A stretch of 64,000 nucleotides of DNA from Myxococcales bacterium (GCA_947483555.1 CANKMW010000005.1:62001-126000); one strand, 5' to 3'. Shown: positions 45,202 through 56,143, counted from the stretch's first letter. Made by a program: numbers and translations. The notes: generated by a model not told the origin, from the sequence alone.

Positions 45202-46569
45202 TCAGCTCGAGAGCTGCAGCGTGACGCCGAGGTCGAGCTCGATCGGGTCGCCATCCTGGTCGACCACCGGCGAGAAGCCCCAGCGCGTCATCAGCCCCTC
45301 GACGCACTGCTCGAAGCCGTCGTCGACCCCGGCGGCCTTGCCGTCGCTGACGCCGCCCTTCTCGCTCACGGTGAACGTCAGCGCCACCTTGCCGGCCAGG
45401 CCGGGCTGCGGGCCGAGCGACTTCTTGTAGCAGCGCTGCAGGCCCCCGATGTACGTGGTGCGGATCTTGGCGATGATCGCCGCGATGTCGGCGCCCGGCT
45501 CCTTGGGCGGCTTCGGGATGACGTCGATGCGGGTCGGCGGCGACTTCTCGATCTTGTCGTCGCCGACCTTGGTGACGCCATCCGGGCCGACGATCCCGGG
45601 AGTGGTGGTGGTGCCGATGCGGGGCTGGCCATCGCGCAGCCGGTCGCCGTCCGGGTTGCCGATCGCCACCTTGGCGTTGGAGTCGCGGACCTCCTGCAGC
45701 TGCTTGTCGAGATCGGTGCCGGGGCGGCGCTTGGCCATGTCGGCGTCGACGAGGCCCTTGCCACTGTCGTCGAACAGCAGGTCGGCGAGGCGCGTGGCGT
45801 CCTCCGTGAGGTGACCGGGATCCGACGCCACCGGCTGGGCCGGGCGCGGTCGCGGTCGCGGCGCGGGCTCGCCGGTCGGCGGCGGCGCTGGCGTCGGCGC
45901 CGTCCCCGGCGTCGGCGTGACCTCGGGATCGGGATCGTGGCGGTCGAGATCCAGGATCGGATCGTCGGCGTCGATGATCGAGACCGTCTCCTGGGTGTAC
46001 TGCGCGAGCGCGCGCTCGGCGATCGAGGGGTCGTGCGGCGGGTCGTTGAGGTGGGCCGCGGTCATGATCCCGATGTGAGTGAGGAGGGACGCGGCCGCGA
46101 ACACCGCCATGCGACGATCGATGCGATCGGCGAGCGTGCCCTTCACCGAGCGGGGCAGCTTCGGGGCCGGCGCCGGTGCTGGCAGCCGCAGCTCCTGGAA
46201 CAGCACCTGGACCTCGCCCAGATCGATCTTGCCGTGGGCGCCGGTGGGCACGGTCACCAGCGTGGCGGTGCGGGTGTGCGCGCCGCGAGCGTCGAGGTCG
46301 GCGCGGTTGAGGACCTGGCCGTCGATCGCGACCCGGGCCCGCATCCCCGGCGCCAGCCGCAGCAGCACGCCGTGTTCGACCAGCTCGACCAGCTGCCAGC
46401 GCCGCGGTAGCCCCGGGATCGGCATCGGCACCAGGTTGCGGATCGACTGACCGATCGTGAAGGCGGTGCCGCTGCGAACGATGTGCTCGGCGACGATGGT
46501 GTCGGACAGGACCACGCCGATGCGGAGTGCGCGGGTCGGGCGGGCGCGGGTGGCGTGGTCAGAGGACAT
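45202..46569 (-). CDS. AgmX/PglI C-terminal domain protein (TonB-like)
   Basis: A 455-residue protein. Residues 1-135 form a beta-rich FHA-like domain; a membrane segment follows (about 153-171, MAVFAAASLLTHIGIMTAA), then a long Pro-rich periplasmic region and the AgmX/PglI-type TonB-like C-terminus (YIGGLQRCYKKSL ... GKVALTFTVSEKGGVSDGKA ... RWGFSP). Such proteins are linked to gliding motility or outer-membrane energy coupling in myxobacteria. GAGG stands before the ATG. It is convergent with cbs. Confidence 0.82.
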   Translation of the reverse strand: MSSDHATRARPTRALRIGVVLSDTIVAEHIVRSGTAFTIGQSIRNLVPMPIPGLPRRWQLVELVEHGVLLRLAPGMRARVAIDGQVLNRADLDARGAHTRTATLVTVPTGAHGKIDLGEVQVLFQELRLPAPAPAPKLPRSVKGTLADRIDRRMAVFAAASLLTHIGIMTAAHLNDPPHDPSIAERALAQYTQETVSIIDADDPILDLDRHDPDPEVTPTPGTAPTPAPPPTGEPAPRPRPRPAQPVASDPGHLTEDATRLADLLFDDSGKGLVDADMAKRRPGTDLDKQLQEVRDSNAKVAIGNPDGDRLRDGQPRIGTTTTPGIVGPDGVTKVGDDKIEKSPPTRIDVIPKPPKEPGADIAAIIAKIRTTYIGGLQRCYKKSLGPQPGLAGKVALTFTVSEKGGVSDGKAAGVDDGFEQCVEGLMTRWGFSPVVDQDGDPIELDLGVTLQLSS

Positions 46570-46623
46570 GGGTCCTCAAACGCTCGACAACGTCGGCCGA
46601 TCTCAGCCGAGTGCGAGCGCCCC

Positions 46624-46968
46624 CTACATGGCCGTCGACCGACGGTGAGCCTGCTCGATCCGGGCGGCGACGATGAAGTCGCTCTCGGACAGTCCGCCGA
46701 CCGTGTGGGTCCACAGCTCGATCGTGGCCTTGCCCCAGCCGAGCAGGACGTCGGGGTGGTGATCCTGATCATCGGCGATGGCGCCGACCTGGTTCACGAA
46801 GGCGAGCGCGGTCGCGAAGCTGGGGAACGGATAGGTCTTGCGCAGGCGGTCGTCGGCCACGGTCCAGCCGGCACCGAGCTGCGCCAGCAGCACGGTGGTC
46901 GCTTCGCTCGCCAGCCGCGGCGTGCCGGTGGGGATGGGACGGCAGGTACGGGCGGCGAGAGCATCCAT
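46624..46968 (-). CDS. Pterin-4a-carbinolamine dehydratase
   Basis: A 114-residue protein with the family's active-site pattern ADDQDHHPDVLLGWGKATIELWTHTVGGLSESDF. The enzyme dehydrates the pterin 4a-carbinolamine made by aromatic amino acid hydroxylases. None is encoded here, so it may serve another pterin pathway, such as molybdopterin-related recycling. ATG 46968 is supported by the promoter hexamer 6 nt upstream. Confidence 0.88.
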   Translation of the reverse strand: MDALAARTCRPIPTGTPRLASEATTVLLAQLGAGWTVADDRLRKTYPFPSFATALAFVNQVGAIADDQDHHPDVLLGWGKATIELWTHTVGGLSESDFIVAARIEQAHRRSTAM

Positions 46969-46974
46969 GCGCCG

Positions 46975-46980
46975 AGGGTA
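46975..46980 (-). promoter_or_regulatory. Candidate -10 element (TACCCT) for the pterin dehydratase
   Basis: It ends 6 nt before the ATG, within a 43-bp divergent gap to the transporter gene. Confidence 0.5.
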
Positions 46981-47011
46981 TCCGAGCGGTCGCCTGCTAC
47001 AAGGGAGCGTC

Positions 47012-47899
47012 GTGCCCGCGATCATCGCCGCCTACGTGACGTGCGCCCTGGTCTGGGGCACGACGTGGTTCGCGATCCGCGCCTCGACCGGTCCCGCCGG
47101 CTTCCCGACCCTCGAGTCGGTGGCGCTGCGCTTCACGCTGGCGACCGCGCTGCTGGCGCCGATCGTGTGGTGGCTGCGCCCGCGCCTGGGGCCGTGGCCG
47201 CGCGCCCGCGCGACGTGGGCGTGGATGATCGTCGCCGGGGTTCTCGATGCCGGCAGCTACACGCTGGTCTACTACGGCGAGGAGAACATCCCGGGCGGGC
47301 TGGCGGCGGTGCTGTTCTCGACCCAGCCGTTGATGCTCGCGGTCTTGCTCACCGCCTCGGGGATGGAGAAGGTGCGGGCCGCCGATCTGGTGGGAGCCGT
47401 GATCGCGCTGCTCGGCGTCGCCGCGATCTTCGCCGACCGCTGGCAGGTGTCACCGGCGCAGGTCGCCGGCCTGGCGATGCTGATCGGTGCGGTGGTGTGC
47501 TCGACGTCGTACTCGTTCGTCCTCAAGCGTCACGCTCAGGGTGTCCACCCGCTGCTGACGACGATCATCTTCCTGGCCGTGACCGCCGGTTGTCTCGACC
47601 TCGCCGTGCTGGTGCGCGGCGTCCAGCCGATGGCGTGGCCGCCGCCCCGGGACGCGACCATCGCGCTGCTGTACCTGGCGGTGTTCGGCTCGGTGATCGC
47701 GTTCTGGTCCTGGTTGTGGCTGCTGCAACGGCTGTCGCTCATGGTCACCAGCACGCTGGTGTTCGTGCTGCCGGTGGTGGCGCTGATCGTCGATGGCATC
47801 TGGGAGCACCAGCTCCGCCTGGGCGCGCGCGCCTACGTCGGCATCGGCGTGGTGCTGGCCGGCCTCGCGGTCTCGCTCGGCACTCGCCGCCGCGCCTGA
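47012..47899 (+). CDS. EamA/DMT-family transporter
   Basis: A 295-residue inner-membrane protein with about ten membrane segments in two EamA repeats (YVTCALVWGTTWFAIR opens the first; VCSTSYSFVLKRHA the second). Family members export amino acids, metabolites or drugs, and the substrate is unknown. The GTG start is supported by AGGGAG 5 nt upstream. Confidence 0.88.
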   Translation: MPAIIAAYVTCALVWGTTWFAIRASTGPAGFPTLESVALRFTLATALLAPIVWWLRPRLGPWPRARATWAWMIVAGVLDAGSYTLVYYGEENIPGGLAAVLFSTQPLMLAVLLTASGMEKVRAADLVGAVIALLGVAAIFADRWQVSPAQVAGLAMLIGAVVCSTSYSFVLKRHAQGVHPLLTTIIFLAVTAGCLDLAVLVRGVQPMAWPPPRDATIALLYLAVFGSVIAFWSWLWLLQRLSLMVTSTLVFVLPVVALIVDGIWEHQLRLGARAYVGIGVVLAGLAVSLGTRRRA

Positions 47900-47905
47900 G
47901 GTCGC

Positions 47906-49363
<1,458 letters not shown>

Positions 49364-49370
49364 CGGGCGG

Positions 49371-49376
49371 ACACTA
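49371..49376 (-). promoter_or_regulatory. Candidate -10 element (TAGTGT) for the FHA-sigma54 activator
   Basis: It ends 7 nt before ATG 49363 and favours this start over in-frame upstream codons. Confidence 0.5.
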
Positions 49377-49407
49377 TCACGGGGCCGCCATGGCGCCGGG
49401 GTGGTGG

Positions 49408-49413
49408 TAGCGT
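49408..49413 (+). promoter_or_regulatory. Candidate -10 element (TAGCGT) for the MBL-fold gene
   Basis: It ends 9 nt before the ATG at 49423, with no Shine-Dalgarno between. Confidence 0.5.
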
Positions 49414-49422
49414 GCTCGTTCG

Positions 49423-50556
49423 ATGGCGTACGCACCGCTCCCTGCCAACCTGACCCGCTTGACCGAGCTCGATGCCGCCTGGACCGGCGCCGGCGCCGGC
49501 GCGCGCCTCGCCGCCGTTCGTGGCGCAGCGCGTCGATTGCACGATCGACTGACCGCCGCCGGGCCCGCGGTCGCGGTCCGGACCGCCGACATCGCGACCT
49601 TCCCGTACCCGACCCGGTTCGGCCTCGATGGCGCCGCCCGATCGCTCCTGCCGTTCGTGATGATGCGCAACCGTGTCCAGCTGGTGCAGGTCCGGGTCGG
49701 CGGCGAGCTGATCAACGTGCTGGTCAACCCGACCGATCCCGAGCGTTCGCTGGCGGCGCCGTTCTTTGCCCAGCAGCTCGAGCGCTACGGCAGCTTCGTG
49801 TCGCGCCGCGTGATGTCGGCGCAGCATGGCACCGCCGCCGCGGCGCTGGCGGCATGGGGCGTCGACCCCGCCGACATCCACTACGTCACCTTCGATCACC
49901 TGCACGTGCAGGACCTGCGTGGCCTGCTCGGCACGATCGTCCCCGAGCCCGGCCAGGCGCAGCCGACGCGGGCTCTGTTGCCCAACGCCAAGCTGCTGGC
50001 GCAACGGGTCGAGCTGGCCACCCTCGAGGAGCCGCACCCCTTGCAGCGCCACTGGTACGTCGAAGGCGGCATCCTGGGCATCGATCCGCACAAGATCGTC
50101 GCGCTCGAAGGTGACTACGCGATCGGCGCCGGCCTGGCGCTGGTCCGCACCCCCGGGCACACGATCGGCAATCACAGCGTGGTGATGGTCACCGATCGCG
50201 GCGTGTGGACGGTGAGCGAGAACGGGGTCGCGGTCGACGCCTACGCACCCGAAGCCAGCGCGATCGCCGGGCTGCGCGCCCACGCTCGCGAGCGTGGCGT
50301 CGAGGTCATCCTCAACGCCAACACGAAAGAGCACTCCCTCGATCAGTACACGTCGATGGTGCTCGAGAAGACGCTGGCCGATCCGTGCCCCGACCGCCCC
50401 GAGTTTCCGCAGCACTTCTCGTCGTCGGAGATGGTGAAGCATCCACTGGCGCCCGGGCTGGCGCCGACGTACAGCCACGGCGCGATCACCCACGGTCAGG
50501 TCGTCACCCGTCGCGACGCCGCGCCGTCATCGGCGCGTCCGCTGGCCCAGGCATGA
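49423..50556 (+). CDS. Metallo-beta-lactamase-fold hydrolase
   Basis: A 377-residue cytoplasmic protein. The metal motif HLHVQD (HxHxxD) and RTPGHTIGNHS identify the MBL fold, set inside a larger N-terminal extension of about 150 residues. The substrate is unknown; relatives include lactonases and esterases. Its stop overlaps the aminopeptidase start (ATGA), so the two are made together. Confidence 0.8.
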   Translation: MAYAPLPANLTRLTELDAAWTGAGAGARLAAVRGAARRLHDRLTAAGPAVAVRTADIATFPYPTRFGLDGAARSLLPFVMMRNRVQLVQVRVGGELINVLVNPTDPERSLAAPFFAQQLERYGSFVSRRVMSAQHGTAAAALAAWGVDPADIHYVTFDHLHVQDLRGLLGTIVPEPGQAQPTRALLPNAKLLAQRVELATLEEPHPLQRHWYVEGGILGIDPHKIVALEGDYAIGAGLALVRTPGHTIGNHSVVMVTDRGVWTVSENGVAVDAYAPEASAIAGLRAHARERGVEVILNANTKEHSLDQYTSMVLEKTLADPCPDRPEFPQHFSSSEMVKHPLAPGLAPTYSHGAITHGQVVTRRDAAPSSARPLAQA

Positions 50557-53147
50557 GCCGCGAGTTCGCGCTCCCCGGCACCCGCGCCCGCTGGGCACCC
50601 GATCGCCCGATCGACGTCGAGCACTACCGGATCGCGATCGAGCTGCATCCGGCCGAGCGCCGCATCGCCGGCGTCACCACCGTGCGGGCCCGCGTCCTGG
50701 CGCCCGAGCTCCGCTGGCTCGAGCTCGACGCGGTCGAGCTCGAGGTCACGTCGGTGCGTGACGGTGAGACGGTTCGCCGCTTCGAGCACGACGGGCGGAA
50801 GCTGCGGATCGATCTCGGCGAGCTCCGTCGGACCGGCGCCGGCGTCGAGGTCTCGATCGCGTATCGAGCCCGACCCCGGCGCGGGCTGTACTTCGTCGGA
50901 CCCGATCCGGGCTACCCCGACAAGCCGGCGCAGGTGTGGACCCAGGGTCAGGACGAGGACTCGCGCTACTGGTTCCCGTGCGTCGATACCCCGCACGCCA
51001 AGGCGACCAGCGAGGTGATCGCCGACGTGCCGGCCGGATGGTTTGCGCTCTCCAACGGCGTCCTGATCGACGATCGCACCGAGGGTGAGCGGCGCCGGCT
51101 ACACTGGCGTCATGATCAGCCGCACTCCTGCTACCTGATCACGCTGGCCGCCGGCGACCTGATCACCGTCGAGGATCGGTGGCGCGACGTGGTGGTCTCC
51201 TACCACGTGCCGCGCGGTCGCGAGGCCGCAGCGCGCCGCACGCTGGGACGGACGCCACAGATGATGGAGCTGTTCTCGACCCGGTTCGGCGTGCCGTATC
51301 CCTATCCGCGGTACGCTCAGGTCTGCGTCGCCGACTTCATCTTCGGTGGCATGGAGAACACCACCGCGACCACGCTGACCGATGCCATCCTGCTCGACGA
51401 GCGCGCCGCGCTCGACGACGACCAGGACGGGCTGGTCGCCCACGAGCTGGCCCATCAGTGGTTCGGCGACCTCGTCACCTGCCGCGACTGGGGCGAGGGC
51501 TGGCTCAACGAGGGCTTCGCGACCTACGCCGAGTACCTGTGGCGCGAGCACGTCGAAGGCCGTGACGACGCCGACGTGTTGCTCGACGAGTTCGCCGACC
51601 TGTACTTCGCCGAGGACGGCGCCCGCTACCGCCGCACCATCTGCACCAAGCACTACGACGAGCCGATCGACGTCTTCGATCACCACCTGTACGACAAGGC
51701 CGGCCGGGTGCTCCACATGCTGCGCCAGGTGCTCGGCGACCAACCGTTCTGGAACAGCCTGGCCCACTACCTCACCAAGCACCGCCACGGCGTCGTCGAG
51801 ACGCGCGATCTGGCGCGCGCGATCGAGGATGCCACCGGCCGCGTGCTCGACGAGTTCTTCAGCCAGTGGATCCTCGACGGCGCCGGTCACCCCGAGCTCA
51901 AGGTGGCGATGAGCTGGGACGGTGAGACCCGGCTGGCCGAGGTCAAGGTCGAGCAGACCCAGAAGGTCGAGGGCAAGACGCCGCTGTTCCGGCTGCCGGC
52001 GACGCTGCGCTTCCGCGTCGACGGTGCCGACGTCGACGCGGCGGTGGACATCGACGGCTCCCGGCACACCTTCCAGGTCCCGCTCGCCGGCGCGCCGACG
52101 CAGATGATCTTCGACCCCGGCCGCACCCTCCTCGCCGCGGTGGACGCCGACAAGAGCATCGAGCTGTGGGGCGCCGAGCTGGCCGCGGCGACGCTGGCCA
52201 TCGATCGCAGCAACGCGGCGCGGGCGCTCGGCAAACGCGGCGGACCGCGCGCGCTGGCCTCGCTGGGCACGGCGCTGGTCGCCGACCGGTTCTGGGCGGT
52301 CCGCGGTGCCGCCGCCGCGGCGCTCGGGACCCTGCGCGGTGACGCCGCCCGCGATCTGCTGGTCGCCGCGGTCGCCGACGAGGTCCACCCCAAGGCGCGG
52401 CGGGCGATCGTCCGCGCGCTCGGCGACTTTCGGGCCAGCGTGACCGTGGCCGAGGTGCTGGCCGGTATCGTCGAGCGCGGCGACCCCAGCTACTTCGTCG
52501 AGGCCGAGGCGTGCCTGGCCTTGGGCCGGGTCCGCGCGGCGCAAGCGCCGACGTTGTTGCGCGCCGCGGCCGGCCGCGACGCGTTCCTCGACGTGATCCG
52601 GTCGCACGCCTACCGCGGCCTCGCCGAGGCCCGCGACGATTCGGCGATCGAGTTCCTGATCAGCGCCACCACCTGGGGCCGGCCGTCGCAGGGGCGGCGG
52701 GCGGCGATCGCCGCGCTGGCCTCGCTGTGCAAGGGGCGGCGCGATCGTGAGGCGGTGCGGGTCCGCGAGCGGATCGAGGAGCTGCTCGAGGATCGCGACT
52801 TCCGGGTCCAGACCGCGGCGGTCGAGGGCCTCGCCGGGCTCGGCGACGCGGCCGCGATCGCCGCCCTCGAGCGCCTCGCCGAGCGCGAGCTCGATGGACG
52901 GCTGCGTCGCCGCGGCCGCGAGGTGGTCCGCGATCTCGGCGAGCGCAGCGGCGCCGCCGAGGAGCTGCAGCGCCTGCGCGACGAGCTGGCCGCGCTGCGC
53001 GCGACGACGGTCGGGCTCCGCGATCGCCTCGACAAGCTCGAGGCTCGCCCCGCCGCGTCCGTCGAGGACACCGACGCCAAGGCGGCCAGGAAGGCGGCCA
53101 AGCGGGCCGCCAAGGTCGCCAGGCGACACCACAAGAAGCCGTCCTGA
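50553..53147 (+). CDS. M1-family zinc aminopeptidase with HEAT repeats
   Basis: An 864-residue cytoplasmic metallopeptidase removing N-terminal amino acids. N-terminal beta domain, then FGGMENTTAT (the GAMEN exopeptidase motif) and HELAHQWFG with NEGFATYAE (zinc ligands and catalytic Glu). From about residue 550 the protein becomes HEAT-like helical repeats (RALASLGTALV, RAIVRALGDF, YRGLAEARDD) and ends in a coiled coil and a Lys/Ala-rich tail. The HEAT extension is common in bacterial relatives of this size. Confidence 0.92.
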   Translation: MSREFALPGTRARWAPDRPIDVEHYRIAIELHPAERRIAGVTTVRARVLAPELRWLELDAVELEVTSVRDGETVRRFEHDGRKLRIDLGELRRTGAGVEVSIAYRARPRRGLYFVGPDPGYPDKPAQVWTQGQDEDSRYWFPCVDTPHAKATSEVIADVPAGWFALSNGVLIDDRTEGERRRLHWRHDQPHSCYLITLAAGDLITVEDRWRDVVVSYHVPRGREAAARRTLGRTPQMMELFSTRFGVPYPYPRYAQVCVADFIFGGMENTTATTLTDAILLDERAALDDDQDGLVAHELAHQWFGDLVTCRDWGEGWLNEGFATYAEYLWREHVEGRDDADVLLDEFADLYFAEDGARYRRTICTKHYDEPIDVFDHHLYDKAGRVLHMLRQVLGDQPFWNSLAHYLTKHRHGVVETRDLARAIEDATGRVLDEFFSQWILDGAGHPELKVAMSWDGETRLAEVKVEQTQKVEGKTPLFRLPATLRFRVDGADVDAAVDIDGSRHTFQVPLAGAPTQMIFDPGRTLLAAVDADKSIELWGAELAAATLAIDRSNAARALGKRGGPRALASLGTALVADRFWAVRGAAAAALGTLRGDAARDLLVAAVADEVHPKARRAIVRALGDFRASVTVAEVLAGIVERGDPSYFVEAEACLALGRVRAAQAPTLLRAAAGRDAFLDVIRSHAYRGLAEARDDSAIEFLISATTWGRPSQGRRAAIAALASLCKGRRDREAVRVRERIEELLEDRDFRVQTAAVEGLAGLGDAAAIAALERLAERELDGRLRRRGREVVRDLGERSGAAEELQRLRDELAALRATTVGLRDRLDKLEARPAASVEDTDAKAARKAAKRAAKVARRHHKKPS

Positions 53148-53164
53148 GCCCGCGAGCCTCGTGC

Positions 53165-53170
53165 TAGCGT
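53165..53170 (+). promoter_or_regulatory. Candidate -10 element (TAGCGT) for the gene at 53178
   Basis: It ends 7 nt before the ATG. Confidence 0.5.
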
Positions 53171-53177
53171 CGCCACC

Positions 53178-54602
53178 ATGTCGCACCGCGTTGTCGCGGC
53201 GACGATCGTGCTGATCGCCGCCTGTTCGTTCAACCCCGGCGACGGCCAGGGCGGCGATGACGCCGGCGACCCCGACGGCGGCGACGATGATGGCGGGCCG
53301 ATCGACGGCGCGGGCAGCGATGGCGTGTGCGCGGCGCGCTGCGAGGGCGACAGCCTGATCACGTGCAACGGGGCGCAGGACAACCCGCCGATGAGCTGCC
53401 CGGCCGGATGCCTGACCACCGGCGCGCCCCATTGCGCGACGCTGGTGCCATCGAACGGGGCGTCGATGAGCGACCTGACCGGCGTGATCGGCGACCTCGT
53501 GGTTGCCGCCGGACAGGTGGTCGTGATCGACGGCGACGACGGCTCGATCATCGGGTACGTCGCCGGCACACCGACCACGATCCGTGACCCCGGCGTGGGG
53601 CTGGGCGACAGCATCCGCTTCCGGGCGCTGGCGCAGGGCAACGGTGCCCCCGAGGTCGCCATCTTCGGCGTGCGCTCGCTGGCCATCGCCGACGGCGGTC
53701 GGTTGTGGATCGCCGGCGATCGCCCGGTCCTCATCCTGGTCGAGCAGACCGCCAGCATCGCCGGTGCGCTCGATGCCGGCGGCGGCCACTCCGGCGCAAC
53801 GGGCATGGTCGACTGCCAGGAGTGCGCCGGGGCCGGTGGCGGCGCCGGATCGACGGACCTGACCGCGGCGAGCGGTTGCGGGCCCGGGCTGGATGGCAAC
53901 TACTACCCCGCGATGGACGAGACCGGCGGCGGCGGCGGCGGCCTCGGCAGCGTCGGCGGGCGCGGCGGCGACAGCAACGGCGGCGCCGCGGTCGGCGGCG
54001 ACGTCACGCCGATCACCGGCTGCCCCGGTGATGACCTGATCCCGCTCGAGGGCGGCTCGGGCGGCGGCCAGGGCGCGCTCACCGGCGCGGTCGGCGGGGC
54101 GGAAGGTGGCGGTGGCGGGGGCGCGGTGCAGATCACCGCGTTGCTGTCCATCAGCCTCCTGGCCACCGCGGACCTGTACGCCGGCGGCGCCGGTGGCGTT
54201 GGCACGATGGCCGACTACGGCGGCGGCGGCGGCGGCGCGGGCGGCGGCGTGCTGCTCGAGGCGCCGGAGGTCATGGTCGCCAGCGGTGCACGCATCACCG
54301 CCAACGGCGGCGGCGGCGGCAGCGGTCGCGAGGCCAACCGCGGCGAGAACGGCGCCCGCAGCGGAGTTCGCGCCAGCGGTGGCGCCGGCAACGGTACCGG
54401 CAACAACGACGGCCGCGGTGGCCTGGGCGGTGTCGGTGCGCTGACCGGTCAGGTCGCGACCCAGGGCAACGGCACCATCGACGGAACTGGCGGCGGCGGC
54501 GGCGGCGCCGGTGTGGTGCGGATCAACACCGTCGATCCGTTCCTGCTTCCCAACGTCGTGATCAGTCCGCCGCCCACCACCGGCGCGGCGATGCGGCAAT
54601 AG
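53178..54602 (+). CDS. Gly-rich surface lipoprotein
   Basis: A 474-residue lipoprotein (signal VLIAACSF). An Asp/Gly linker leads to a small Cys domain (CAARCEGDSLITCNG, MSCPAGC, HCATL), then a long region with dense poly-Gly patches (GGGGGGLG, GGGGGGAGGG) between short beta strands. Such proteins in Myxococcota are thought to be surface adhesins or coat components. No catalytic motif is present. Confidence 0.78.
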   Translation: MSHRVVAATIVLIAACSFNPGDGQGGDDAGDPDGGDDDGGPIDGAGSDGVCAARCEGDSLITCNGAQDNPPMSCPAGCLTTGAPHCATLVPSNGASMSDLTGVIGDLVVAAGQVVVIDGDDGSIIGYVAGTPTTIRDPGVGLGDSIRFRALAQGNGAPEVAIFGVRSLAIADGGRLWIAGDRPVLILVEQTASIAGALDAGGGHSGATGMVDCQECAGAGGGAGSTDLTAASGCGPGLDGNYYPAMDETGGGGGGLGSVGGRGGDSNGGAAVGGDVTPITGCPGDDLIPLEGGSGGGQGALTGAVGGAEGGGGGGAVQITALLSISLLATADLYAGGAGGVGTMADYGGGGGGAGGGVLLEAPEVMVASGARITANGGGGGSGREANRGENGARSGVRASGGAGNGTGNNDGRGGLGGVGALTGQVATQGNGTIDGTGGGGGGAGVVRINTVDPFLLPNVVISPPPTTGAAMRQ

Positions 54603-54790
54603 CGCGCCGCCGAACCTTCCTGCGTCGGGGCAGAACTCCGCAGCGCGGAACCGAAGCGGGCGTTTTCGCCCCGGCGTCGGCGCCGGCGGTGACGGTCGCC
54701 AGTGGTCCCGCGGCGCGACATCTGGTGCGGCGACGCCGGCTTGCGACACCGACAACTTCGGTGCGCGACCCTGGCACGACGTGTGATGTG

Positions 54791-54825
54791 CCTGTCCTGA
54801 GCCTGCCGAAGGGTGAGCAGGCAGG
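54791..54825. repeat. Short palindromic element of the CCTGAGCCTGxCGAAGGG type
   Basis: Within the 232-bp gap 54603-54834, CCTGTCCTGAGCCTGCCGAA followed by GGG (54791-54813) resembles a short dispersed motif that I recall from many unrelated bacterial genomes. CCTGCC (54802-54807) and GGCAGG (54820-54825) can pair. The rest of the gap shows no gene. Confidence 0.45.
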
Positions 54826-54834
54826 GGGGCCACC

Positions 54835-56052
54835 ATGCGCACATGGATGCTTGTCGTGACGACGTCCTGCTTCGCCGCCGCCGGCGCTGCTGCTGACACC
54901 GCACCACGCGCGATCGCGATCGTCGGTGGCGCCGCCGCCGGCGACCCGAAGCCGCGGTCGACGTACCTGGTCCACGAACCCGGGCCGGGTGGCAGCCCGC
55001 TGGAGCTGCCGAGCGGCACCGCGCACGCGGCACCCACGATCATCTTCATGAACCGCATGGGCGGCATCTACCGCCCCGGCGATAGCGACTCGCGCACCAA
55101 CCAGTCCAGCATCCCCAGTCGCACGTCGCAGGTCGATCCGTGGAGCGTCAGCGCCGCCGGCTGGCAGCAGGTGATGAGCTGCATGAGCGAGCAGTTCGCG
55201 CGCTTCAACGTCGTCATCACCGACGTCGATCCCGGCAACGTGCCGCACATCGAGTCGGTGGTCGCCGGTTCGCCGCAGGACGTCGGCATGGGCTCGGGCG
55301 TCGGCGGGGTGTCGCCGTTCACGGACGACTGCGGTGTGATCCCCAACTCGATCGTGTTCACGTTCGCCGAGGTCTACGGCACCGCGTACCGGGACATCTG
55401 CGAGACCGCGGCCCAGGAGGTGTCACACTCCTTCGGCCTCGATCACGAGTACGAGTGCAAGGATCCGATGACCTACCTCGGCGGGTGCGGCGACAAGTCG
55501 TTCCAGAACCGGCTGGCGTCGTGCGGCGAGTACAGCGCGCGCACCTGCTGGTGCGGCGGCACGACCCAGAACTCGGTGGCGATGCTGACCGAGCGCCTCG
55601 GTGCGCACAACCTGCCGCCGCTGGTCGACATCACGGCGCCTGCGGACGGGGCCATCGTCGCGCCGGCCTTCGAGGTCGTGGTCTCGGCGACCGACACCGG
55701 CATGCTCACCCGCGTCGAGCTGTGGCTGGACGGTGCGCTGGCCGAGACCCTGGTCGCGCCGCCGTGGCGGTTCGCCACCGATGCGGCGCTGCCCGACGGC
55801 ACCCATGCGATCGAGGTCCGAGTCTTCGACGATGGCGAGGCGACCGCGACCGACCAGGTCGCCGTGACCGTGGCCCGCAGCGGCGGCGGTGGCGACGGTG
55901 ACGGCGACGGCGACGGTGACGGTGACGGCGACGGTGACGGTGACGACGACGGTGGCGGCCTGATCACCGGTGGCTGCGCTGCCGCCGGTGGTGCCGGCAC
56001 CGGCCTGGCGCTGCTGGCGCTGGCGTTCCTGCCCCGCCGCCGTCGCCGGTAG
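54835..56052 (+). CDS. Secreted metzincin-like protein with MYXO-CTERM tail
   Basis: A 405-residue exported protein: signal peptide (SCFAAAGAAA), a metzincin-like domain with QEVSHSFGLDHE where the zinc motif would be HExxHxxGxxH, so the first His is Gln, followed by CKDPMTYLGGCG (a Met-turn-like segment). An Ig-like domain (about 270-350) and a poly Gly-Asp spacer follow. The C-terminus GGCAAAGGAGTGLALLALAFLPRRRRR-type is a MYXO-CTERM sorting tail: invariant Cys, a membrane segment and Arg cluster. It is either a zinc site with changed ligands or a pseudo-protease. Confidence 0.82.
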   Translation: MRTWMLVVTTSCFAAAGAAADTAPRAIAIVGGAAAGDPKPRSTYLVHEPGPGGSPLELPSGTAHAAPTIIFMNRMGGIYRPGDSDSRTNQSSIPSRTSQVDPWSVSAAGWQQVMSCMSEQFARFNVVITDVDPGNVPHIESVVAGSPQDVGMGSGVGGVSPFTDDCGVIPNSIVFTFAEVYGTAYRDICETAAQEVSHSFGLDHEYECKDPMTYLGGCGDKSFQNRLASCGEYSARTCWCGGTTQNSVAMLTERLGAHNLPPLVDITAPADGAIVAPAFEVVVSATDTGMLTRVELWLDGALAETLVAPPWRFATDAALPDGTHAIEVRVFDDGEATATDQVAVTVARSGGGGDGDGDGDGDGDGDGDGDDDGGGLITGGCAAAGGAGTGLALLALAFLPRRRRR

Positions 56053-56131
56053 CGCGCATCGAGCGGCCGGAACCGACAGACGATGTCACCGCGGCGCGGC
56101 GATCATGCTCGCCTCACCGCCGGGCCTGGGC

Positions 56132-56137
56132 TAGCGT
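56132..56137 (+). promoter_or_regulatory. Candidate -10 element (TAGCGT) for the gene at 56144
   Basis: It ends 6 nt before the GTG; GCTAGCGTCGCC is shared with the promoter at 53165. Confidence 0.5.
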
Positions 56138-56143
56138 CGCCGC

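Noticed and set aside
51099..55067. A leftward open frame of over 1300 codons across the aminopeptidase and the Gly-rich lipoprotein
   Set aside because: It is antisense to two well-supported genes, and its translation is Arg/Asp/Val-rich without any domain.
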